From Palsa-739 sp035532535 (GTDB taxonomy: Bacteria > Actinomycetota > Thermoleophilia > Gaiellales > Gaiellaceae): a stretch of 64,000 nt of DNA. The stretch covers positions 19,923 to 83,922 of the forward strand of contig DATKQT010000032.1 in the NCBI GenBank assembly GCA_035532535.1. The letters run 5' to 3'. The first letter of the stretch is position 1; every line of letters starts with the position of its first letter. Below the pieces are notes generated by a model, which was not told the origin of the DNA, ran no database searches, and saw only the letters and a list, made by a program, of their open reading frames with translations. A program made the position numbers and the translations under genes. This document shows, piece by piece, positions 57,048-63,400 of this stretch.

Positions 57048-57776
57048 TCACCGGTAATGCTGCTGTTCGTCGCGCGCGAACCCCCACGCGGCGAGCGCTC
57101 CGAATCCGACCGAGTAGGCGCCGAGCAGCAGCCAGTGCGAGGCGTGCCATGCCGCACCCGTCGCCGCCGGCCAGAGGATGTCGCCCCATTGCCGCGCCGG
57201 CGTGTACGGCGAGATCGTGCGCACCGTGTGCGGCAGGTCTGCGGGGCCCGTCCAGAGGCCGCCCGCGTAGGCGAGCAGCATGTAGAGGATGTTTGCGACC
57301 GGCAACGCGCTCTTCGGCGAGGCCCAGTAGGCGATCGCGAGACCGAGAACGACGAATGGGACGGAGCCCGCGAGTAGCGCGGCGGCGAGGCGAAGCCAGG
57401 CGAGGGCGGAGAGCGACGCCGACGTCGTCGTCAGCGCGATCACGACCACGACGGCGACCGAGGCGAGCGTGAAGACGAGTGCCGAGAGAACGCGCGCGGC
57501 GATGCGCGCGGTCGGAGGCGCGGGCAGCGTTCGCAGCCACGCTTGCCAGGGAGTGCCGCGCTCGATCGCGCCGGAGACTCCGAACTGGAAGAAACCGACG
57601 CCGAGCACGGCGAACGCGGAGTAGGACGCGAGCAGCAAGTTCGGATGGTGCCCCGCGCGCGGCAACCCGAACAGCACGAAGACGATGCCCGGAAACGCGA
57701 GCGTGCCCGCGCTGAAGCCGGGGAAGCGAACGAGCTCGCAGACCTGGAGGCGCGCGTGAACGACCGCGAGCCTCAC
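57048..57776 (-). CDS. ABC-2 permease of the TOMM cluster
   Basis: A 242-residue permease with six hydrophobic helices, the size and pattern of ABC-2/DrrB-type exporter subunits: FSAGTLAFPGIVFVLFGLPR, LLASYSAFAVLGVGFFQFGV, VLSALVFTLASVAVVVVIAL, WLRLAAALLAGSVPFVVLGL. A short conserved ERGTPWQAWLRTLP segment follows the second helix. The GTG start lies inside the stop of the CPBP-ATPase fusion gene (GTGA). Together they form the exporter for the modified peptide or its precursor; this is the last gene of the cluster. Confidence 0.88.
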   Translation of the reverse strand: MRLAVVHARLQVCELVRFPGFSAGTLAFPGIVFVLFGLPRAGHHPNLLLASYSAFAVLGVGFFQFGVSGAIERGTPWQAWLRTLPAPPTARIAARVLSALVFTLASVAVVVVIALTTTSASLSALAWLRLAAALLAGSVPFVVLGLAIAYWASPKSALPVANILYMLLAYAGGLWTGPADLPHTVRTISPYTPARQWGDILWPAATGAAWHASHWLLLGAYSVGFGALAAWGFARDEQQHYR

Positions 57777-58960
57777 GCGGTCACCAGATCGAGGAACGCC
57801 TGCTCGATGTCGCCTCCGGCGCAGGCCTTGAGGCTCTGCGGAGAGCCGTCGGCCACGACCTCCCCGTGTGCGAGGACGATCACCCGGTCGGCGAGCGCAT
57901 CGGCCTCCTCGAGGTAGTGGGTCGTGAGGAGCACCGTCCCGCCCTGCGCGGCGAACGCCGCGATCGCATCCCAGGCGCCCCGGCGCGCCTCGACGTCGAG
58001 CCCCGTCGTCGGCTCGTCGAGGACGACGACCGCGGGCGCATTCGCGAACGCCAGTGCGAGCGCGAGCCGCCGGCGCTGGCCGCCGGACAGCGAGCCGTTC
58101 TGCGCGTGCAGCGCATCGCCGAGATCGAACCGCTCGGCGAGCTCGCTCAGCGACGGAGGGCTCGACGTGTGCGCGCGAGCGAGATCGAGGATCTCCCGGC
58201 CGCGCAGTGTCGGCGGGAAGTCCATCTGTTGCGGCGTCGTTCCGAGCCGTGCGCGTGCACGCCAGTCGCGCGGGTCCCGGCTGAAGAGCCGGACGTCGCC
58301 CGCGCTCGGTCGGCGCACACCGGTCACGAGGCTGACGAGCGTCGTCTTGCCCGCGCCGTTCGGCCCGAGGAGCGCGACGAGCTCGCCTTGCTCGACCGTC
58401 AGATCGACAGGTCCGAGCGCCAGGTGCGCGCCGAAGCGTTTCTCCGCGTGACGGAACGCGATCGCCGACGCCGGGCGCGCGCGGCCGCGACTCAGCACCG
58501 CAATGAGGTTGTACGTCCCATGGGCGAGCGCACATGCGAGCAAGCTGCCCGTCACTGCGAAGAGCGCGCCGAACCCACCGCCGGTGACGAGCTGCATTGC
58601 GGCGCCCCGCGTGCGGAGCATCGGCAGGTGCGTGGCCGCGAATGCAGCAGTGGTGACGGCGACCGCAGGCCAGAGGCCCGCGGTTGGCGCGATCCGGCCG
58701 AGCGCGAACGCCCGCCAGATCGCCTCTTCGCTCATGCCGGCGGCGGCGACGACGATCGCGGTTGCAACCGCGAGCGGTGTCAGAAGCACATGCGGCCGCG
58801 CGCGGGCAAGGACGGCAAAGAGTGCGATGCCAGCCAGCAACCCGAGCGACGCCGATGCGAGGCTCGCGAGAGGCGGGCGCGGCGGTGGAGTCGGGGACAG
58901 CCGCAGAAGAACAGGCCCGAGTGCGATCAGCGCGGCAGTCGCAAGCAGCGTGCGCCTCAC
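57773..58960 (-). CDS. Fusion of CPBP/Abi membrane protease and ABC transporter ATPase
   Basis: A continuous 395-residue protein with two modules. Residues 1-155 are a membrane CPBP (CAAX protease and bacteriocin-processing) domain: five or so helices with GMSEEAIWRAF (E78, E79, R83), ATHLPML (H111) and LAHGTYN (H147), the three motif blocks of the family. From about residue 165 to the end is a complete ABC ATPase: Walker A GPNGAGKTT (199-207), signature LSGGQ (291-295), Walker B VVVLDEPTTGLD, and HYLEEADALADRV. The GTG at 58960 overlaps the sagB-like stop by 4 bases, and the end overlaps the permease by 4. Proteolysis and export are probably physically coupled. I know of no such fusion in characterised TOMM clusters. 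Confidence 0.9.
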   Translation of the reverse strand: MRRTLLATAALIALGPVLLRLSPTPPPRPPLASLASASLGLLAGIALFAVLARARPHVLLTPLAVATAIVVAAAGMSEEAIWRAFALGRIAPTAGLWPAVAVTTAAFAATHLPMLRTRGAAMQLVTGGGFGALFAVTGSLLACALAHGTYNLIAVLSRGRARPASAIAFRHAEKRFGAHLALGPVDLTVEQGELVALLGPNGAGKTTLVSLVTGVRRPSAGDVRLFSRDPRDWRARARLGTTPQQMDFPPTLRGREILDLARAHTSSPPSLSELAERFDLGDALHAQNGSLSGGQRRRLALALAFANAPAVVVLDEPTTGLDVEARRGAWDAIAAFAAQGGTVLLTTHYLEEADALADRVIVLAHGEVVADGSPQSLKACAGGDIEQAFLDLVTA

Positions 58961-59757
58961 GCCGCCACTCCGACGACGACGCCGTACACGACGGACTCCT
59001 CGACGCCGTCCGCACCGACGAGATCGTCCACCTGCGCGTCGTAGAAGCCGCCGAGCGGCAACGCTGCCAGGTCGAGCGCGACGGCGGCGAGGGCGACGTT
59101 CTGGACGATGTGACCTGCCTCGAGGAGCGCGAAGCGGTAGCCGCGCTGGCCGTACTTGAAGCGCGTGCGTCCGAACACCGCGAGCAGGAGCAGGACGGCA
59201 GCGGCTCCGTCCATGAGCCCCGGCAGAGGACACGCGGCGTCGAGCGCGGGCCAGGGATCGCCGAGCTCGCGCTCCTCGAGCGCATGCAGTTTCTGGTCGT
59301 AGCGGTAGACGCCGGGCGGTAAGCCGGCGACCGCCCGTACAGCGACGTGCAGCTCGAACGGATAGAGGGCACCGCCGGAAGGGACTGCGCGGCGATTACC
59401 GTCGCGCAACCCGTATCCGGCGTCGAGCAGCGCCGCCAGGCAGGCGGCCTCCAGCGCCTCGCCGCCGAAGTCTCGTCGGCTGCGGCGACGATCGAGCGCG
59501 GACCAGAGCGAGCACGCGGGTCGCCGAGGCGCCGGCAACGGATGGCATCGCCGCTGCGGATTGCGGCGCACCGCATGCGCAGATGCCGTCTGCAGATGCT
59601 CGTTCACCGCCAAGCGCGTCAGCCCGGCGCTCTGCCGGTGCGCGAGGGCGGGATGCAGCTTCGACGCCTCGTGAAAGAGCTCCGCCGGGTCGTCCAGCGC
59701 CGGTTCGCCGTCGCCGTACAGCTCGCCGCGCACGAGCGGTGCCCGCGGAAGCCTCAC
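58957..59757 (-). CDS. SagB-type dehydrogenase (azoline oxidase)
   Basis: A 266-residue FMN-dependent nitroreductase-fold enzyme of the SagB type that oxidises thiazolines/oxazolines to azoles. The typical SagB core is present: SALDRRRSRRDFGGEALEAA, LLDAGYGLRDGNRRAVPSGG, ALYPFELHV, and GYRFALLEAGHIVQNVALAA. The final LPLGGFYDAQVDDLVGADGV matches the family C-terminus. The GTG overlaps the YcaO stop by 4 bases. Its presence shows that the product should contain aromatic azoles. Confidence 0.92.
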   Translation of the reverse strand: MRLPRAPLVRGELYGDGEPALDDPAELFHEASKLHPALAHRQSAGLTRLAVNEHLQTASAHAVRRNPQRRCHPLPAPRRPACSLWSALDRRRSRRDFGGEALEAACLAALLDAGYGLRDGNRRAVPSGGALYPFELHVAVRAVAGLPPGVYRYDQKLHALEERELGDPWPALDAACPLPGLMDGAAAVLLLLAVFGRTRFKYGQRGYRFALLEAGHIVQNVALAAVALDLAALPLGGFYDAQVDDLVGADGVEESVVYGVVVGVAA

Positions 59758-61016
59758 GGGAAGGGATGCGGATCGGGATTGATGTCGGCCTCCGTGAGTC
59801 GTCGTTCGCGCATGCCCAGGCGGAGTGGCTCGTCGTAGAGACGGTCACCGCCGAGCAGCCGGGCGCCGTGTTCGACGTCGAGCGCGCAAAGCTCCGGGAC
59901 GATCACGCGCACAACGGCGAGCCCGGCCTCGCGGACGTCGGGCGCCGTCACGTCGACCGCGTAAGCAGTGAGATGTCGTCGAGCGAGTCGCCGGCAGATC
60001 GTTTCGATGCGCGCCTCGGCGGTCTTCCCCCGGATCGTCGGGACACTCTCGACGCGACGGCGACGCGGCGAGCCGTCGAGGAACCCGACGCGCGCGGTGT
60101 TGCGTGGATCGGCGTAGAAGCGGACGTGGTCGTCGAACTCCTCGATCTCCTCCGCTGTGGGTGTGACCTGTCCGTGCGCCCGGAGCGCGAAGGCCCACGT
60201 CCGAACGCGCGCCGCCTCGTCCAAGGCTTTCGTCACAGCGCGGTCGATCGTCACCGCTGCTGCGGCGCCGACGCCGAGCGTCTCGCCGCCACGGACGACG
60301 GCAGCGACGATCGGGATGTCCCAAAACGCACTCAGGTCGACCGCGCGCCAGTGCAAGCCGGCGGGCCGCAGGAACGCGCGCTCGAACTCGGTGAGGCGTT
60401 CGTGCCTACGCCAGTCGAGCACGGGCCACGAGACCCGTGCCTTCCACGTGATCATGAACGCGTCGCGCTCGAGCAGCTCGAGGAGGGCCGCGAGCGTCGC
60501 CTCCGCCGCGGACGCATGACACGCGAGTCCGCTGCTCGTCGTGCGGCAGACGGGGGGCTCCGACTCGTGACCGGCGAGGTGGACGAGCTGCGCGGGCAAC
60601 CACGCTGGCCGCCTCTCAGGGAGCGAGACGCCCTCGATCCAGGCGAGCTGCGTGTCGCGGTCGAAGCGACCATAGGGGAAGTTGGCCGTGCGGTACTGCG
60701 CGTCGGAAAAGAGCGCGAATCGTTCCGGAGCGACCGCGCGGGAGCCGAGCTCGCGCGCGGAGGCGACGACGCACGCCTCCGGATCGACGATGCAGGCGGA
60801 GTAGCGCTCCACCGCTTCCCCGATCGCCGCCTCGCGCGCCTCGTGCAGCGTTGCCCCGGAGCCGCCGCCGACGAGCGCATGCGGGAACGCGCTCTCGCAC
60901 CATGCGGTCGCGAGGCGGACGTCGTCAGGCCCGGCGAGCACCTCCTGCAGGCCGCGGACGACGCCGACGAACGGCGAGACGAGCGACTCAAGCGGCAACG
61001 TCGCTCCACGGAGCAC
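59754..61016 (-). CDS. YcaO-family cyclodehydratase (TOMM D protein)
   Basis: A 420-residue YcaO enzyme. It activates backbone amides with ATP to cyclise Cys/Ser/Thr side chains. ATP/Mg-binding segments are HEAREAAIGEAVERYSACIV, ELLERDAFMITWKARVSW and DEAARVRTWAFALRAHG. The C-terminus is PDPHPFP, the Pro-rich PxPxP-type tail typical of cyclodehydratase YcaO proteins. The GTG at 61016 overlaps the preceding gene by 29 bases; TTG 60998 (11-base overlap) is the alternative. It works with the E1-like gene immediately upstream. Confidence 0.95.
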   Translation of the reverse strand: MLRGATLPLESLVSPFVGVVRGLQEVLAGPDDVRLATAWCESAFPHALVGGGSGATLHEAREAAIGEAVERYSACIVDPEACVVASARELGSRAVAPERFALFSDAQYRTANFPYGRFDRDTQLAWIEGVSLPERRPAWLPAQLVHLAGHESEPPVCRTTSSGLACHASAAEATLAALLELLERDAFMITWKARVSWPVLDWRRHERLTEFERAFLRPAGLHWRAVDLSAFWDIPIVAAVVRGGETLGVGAAAAVTIDRAVTKALDEAARVRTWAFALRAHGQVTPTAEEIEEFDDHVRFYADPRNTARVGFLDGSPRRRRVESVPTIRGKTAEARIETICRRLARRHLTAYAVDVTAPDVREAGLAVVRVIVPELCALDVEHGARLLGGDRLYDEPLRLGMRERRLTEADINPDPHPFP

Positions 61017-61923
61017 TGGCTGCGCGTCGCATGGCCGGTGAGCACACGGGGCATCGGGGGACGCGATACACGAAGTGGCGCGTGCAGCGGAGCTCGGGCA
61101 CGAGCTCGACGGCGATGAGCACGCCGGCCTCGGCAGTGTCTTCCCCCGCGAGCCGACGGAGGGCGACCTGCGCTGCAAGTCCGGCAAGCACGGCGTCGAG
61201 GGCGGGCGAGCCGAGGTGGCTCCCGGTCGTCCGGTCGCGGATCGGCGCGATCGTCGAGTCGCGCCGGAGTCGAAAGCACTCGTGGCAGGCCGTCTCGCCC
61301 GGCACGATGACCGGGCCAACTGCAGCGAGGCGCCCGTCGAACGGAAGCACTTGCAGCCACGGGGTGCGAGCGACCACCGCGCGCCGGTTCCATTGCTCGA
61401 GGAGCGGCAGCTCGTCGCTCGCAGGGGCGGCGACGACGAGGCCGTTCGAGGGAGGCCGTCCGTTCCAGCCGAGGCTTGCGACGCACGCTGCGCCACTCGC
61501 CTGGAGGAGGCGGCCGATCGGCTCCGCCGCCGGGCCACTCCCGAGAACGTGCACCTCGACGGTCGCGAGGCGTGCGTGCAGCTCCGCGACGGTTCGCCCG
61601 GCGGCGTCCGTCGCAGCGAGGAGCTCGGCACAGCGGCGGGCTCCCTCCCCCGATCCGTCGGGAGCGCGCTCCGTCACGAGGTCGTGCGCCTGGAGGAGCG
61701 CAAGCGCGTGCTCCACCGCGGGCCGCGCGGGCTCTCCCAGCTCGGCGACGACGTCGTCGAGCGACCGCGTTCCGTCGAGGAGTGGCAGCAGGTGCGGCAC
61801 GAGGAGTTCCGCCGCCGCACCCTCGAATTCGAGCACGGAGCCGGCGTAGCGCAGGACGGAGCGGCCGCCCTCGACCGACAGCCGATACCACGGCTTGAGC
61901 AGCGGCCGCTCCAGCGTTTCCAC
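60988..61923 (-). CDS. TOMM leader-peptide-binding E1-like (ocin-ThiF-like) protein
   Basis: A 311-residue partner of the cyclodehydratase. The first 80 residues form a winged-helix RRE-like recognition domain: RPLLKPWYRLSVEGGRSVLR, followed by PLLDGTRSLDDVVAELG. The rest is a reduced ThiF/E1 fold with a zinc site made by GETACHECFRLRRD (CxxC) and RCPVCSPA (CxxC). Its role is to bind the leader of the precursor and present it to YcaO. The GTG start is 3 bases after the precursor stop and the stop overlaps the YcaO gene. Confidence 0.9.
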   Translation of the reverse strand: METLERPLLKPWYRLSVEGGRSVLRYAGSVLEFEGAAAELLVPHLLPLLDGTRSLDDVVAELGEPARPAVEHALALLQAHDLVTERAPDGSGEGARRCAELLAATDAAGRTVAELHARLATVEVHVLGSGPAAEPIGRLLQASGAACVASLGWNGRPPSNGLVVAAPASDELPLLEQWNRRAVVARTPWLQVLPFDGRLAAVGPVIVPGETACHECFRLRRDSTIAPIRDRTTGSHLGSPALDAVLAGLAAQVALRRLAGEDTAEAGVLIAVELVPELRCTRHFVYRVPRCPVCSPAMRRAASAPWSDVAA

Positions 61924-61926
61924 CGG

Positions 61927-62070
61927 CTACTGACTCGCCCGCTTCGAACAGGAGCAGCAGAGGATGATGGCGATGCAGAGCGGGTACGCCGCGTAGGCGT
62001 GCCCGACCGCCGGCGAGCCCTTCTCGGTGACACGGAGGTCGAGGAGCTCCCCCGCGAGGTTGTCGAGCAT
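61927..62070 (-). CDS. TOMM (thiazole/oxazole-modified) RiPP precursor peptide, 47 aa
   Basis: A small gene directly upstream of the biosynthetic genes. The leader is acidic-helical (MLDNLAGELLDLRVTEKGSP, residues 1-20), then AVGHAYAAYP (21-30), and the probable core is LCIAIILCCSCSKRASQ (31-47). That tail contains Cys32, Cys38, Cys39, Ser40, Cys41, Ser42 and Ser46 as candidate heterocyclisation sites; the hydrophobic IAII stretch resembles membrane-active TOMMs. GGGAGGAGG lies 5 bases before the ATG (strong Shine-Dalgarno). The leader cleavage site is uncertain, probably between residues 20 and 31. Small size kept it from obvious view, but operon position and composition make it the clear precursor. 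Confidence 0.88.
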   Translation of the reverse strand: MLDNLAGELLDLRVTEKGSPAVGHAYAAYPLCIAIILCCSCSKRASQ

Positions 62071-62102
62071 GTGCACCTCCTCCCGTGGACGACAGTCCGG
62101 CT

Positions 62103-62131
62103 ACCGTACCGTTGTCAAGATTGACAATCAA
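62103..62131 (-). promoter_or_regulatory. Predicted promoter and palindromic operator of the TOMM cluster
   Basis: On the minus strand TTGATT (plus 62126-62131) and TACGGT (plus 62103-62108) are spaced 17 bases as -35/-10, giving a leader of about 26 nt before the precursor ATG. The perfect palindrome TTGTCAAGATTGACAA (62112-62127) covers the spacer and would be occluded by a repressor. The rest of 62132-62221 is relatively AT-rich and carries the promoter of the divergent flavoprotein (TTGGTG, 18-base spacer, TACCAT at 62206-62211). Confidence 0.55.
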
Positions 62132-62221
62132 GATGGCAGTTCAAGCCAATGGCTGCACCGACGATGCATATGTACTTCTTATTGGTGCAATTAGTCATAC
62201 CCGGGTACCATCACGCTCGAC

Positions 62222-63400
62222 GTGGCTGCGCAAGCCCCTTTCGACGTGCTCGTGATCGGCAGCGGGGCCTCGGGCCTCGCCGCAGCCGTGTCCGCCGACC
62301 GCGCTGGGGCGCGTGTGGCGCTCGCGACGAAAGGCTCGCTCCAGTCCTGTAACTCCGCGAAGGCGCAGGGCGGCATCCAGGCAGCCTTCGGCGAGGAGGA
62401 CTCGCCCGAGCAGCACGCGCAGGACGTCTGGCGCAGCTCGCACGAGACGGCGAACATGGAGCTCGTCGAGATCCTCACCTCGGAGGCGCCGTCGGCCATC
62501 CACTGGCTCGAGGAGCTCGGCGTCCAGTTCACGCGGGAGAACGGCGGCTACCGGCTCGCACGCTGCGGCGGCGCGTCGCAGAAGCGCCTGCTCCAGGTCG
62601 GCGACCGCACGGGGCACGCGATCACGAAGGCGCTGCGCGATGCGGTCGAGAGCTCGAGCATCACCCTCTTTCCCAACAGTCCGCTGCGCGAGCTCGCGCC
62701 CGGGTGGACCGCGCGCGTGGGAGACCACACGGTCGAAGCCGGAACCGTCGTCCTCGCCGCCGGCGGCCGCTGCTTCGCCGAGGCGGAGGAGCGCGGCGAG
62801 CTCTCCACGAACCACCCCGGCGCCACCGGCGAGGTGACGAAGATCGCGCTCTCACTCGGCGCCGAGTCGCGCGACCTCGACGCGCTCCAGTACCACCCGA
62901 ACGGCGGCGCGTGGCCGCAGAACATGCAGGGCTACTCGATCCCGGAGACGACACGTGCGTACGGCGCCGTCCTCCTGAACGCGGACGAGGAGGAGTTCAC
63001 CGACTCGCTCGGCCCGCGGGACGTCGTCGCGCAGGCGATCGTCGACGAGGTGGCGAAGGGCAAGGGTGTCGAGACGCCCGACGGGCGCCCGGCGGTGTGG
63101 CTCGACACGACGCGCATCACCGCGCACGACGCCGAGCTCTCGCTCCCGTACATGCTGCGCCGTTACCGCGCGGGCGGGATCGACCCGCTGGCGGAGAAGA
63201 TCATGACCTACCCCGTGCTGCACTACCAGAACGGCGGGCTCGTCATCGACCGAGATGCCGAGACGACGCTCGAAGGGCTCTACGCCTGCGGCGAGATCGC
63301 GGGCGGCACGCACGGGCGAAACCGGATGATGGGCAACTCGCTGCTCGAATGCGTCGTCTTCGGAAGGAGGGCCGGCCGTGCCGCTGCTGATCGACACTGA
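62222..63400 (+). CDS. FAD-dependent succinate dehydrogenase/fumarate reductase-type flavoprotein (short form)
   Basis: A 392-residue FAD-binding protein of the succinate dehydrogenase / fumarate reductase / L-aspartate oxidase superfamily. It opens with the dinucleotide motif FDVLVIGSGASGLAAAVSAD and has AKAQGGIQAAFGEED, VGDRTGHAITKALRDAVE, ALQYHPNGGAWP and GLYACGEIAGGTHGRNRMMG. It ends right after the flavin-binding core, so the C-terminal helical domain of SdhA (about 590 residues) or NadB (about 500) is missing. It overlaps the class I fumarase gene by 23 bases, so a fumarate-related reaction is likely. TACCAT at 62206-62211 lies 10 bases upstream of the GTG. Confidence 0.85.
   Translation: MAAQAPFDVLVIGSGASGLAAAVSADRAGARVALATKGSLQSCNSAKAQGGIQAAFGEEDSPEQHAQDVWRSSHETANMELVEILTSEAPSAIHWLEELGVQFTRENGGYRLARCGGASQKRLLQVGDRTGHAITKALRDAVESSSITLFPNSPLRELAPGWTARVGDHTVEAGTVVLAAGGRCFAEAEERGELSTNHPGATGEVTKIALSLGAESRDLDALQYHPNGGAWPQNMQGYSIPETTRAYGAVLLNADEEEFTDSLGPRDVVAQAIVDEVAKGKGVETPDGRPAVWLDTTRITAHDAELSLPYMLRRYRAGGIDPLAEKIMTYPVLHYQNGGLVIDRDAETTLEGLYACGEIAGGTHGRNRMMGNSLLECVVFGRRAGRAAADRH

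Noticed and set aside
57048..59576. An 842-codon minus-strand open frame covering the TOMM region
   Set aside because: Only the final 242 codons (ABC permease) are protein-like; the upstream part is the out-of-frame shadow of the SagB and CPBP-ABC genes.
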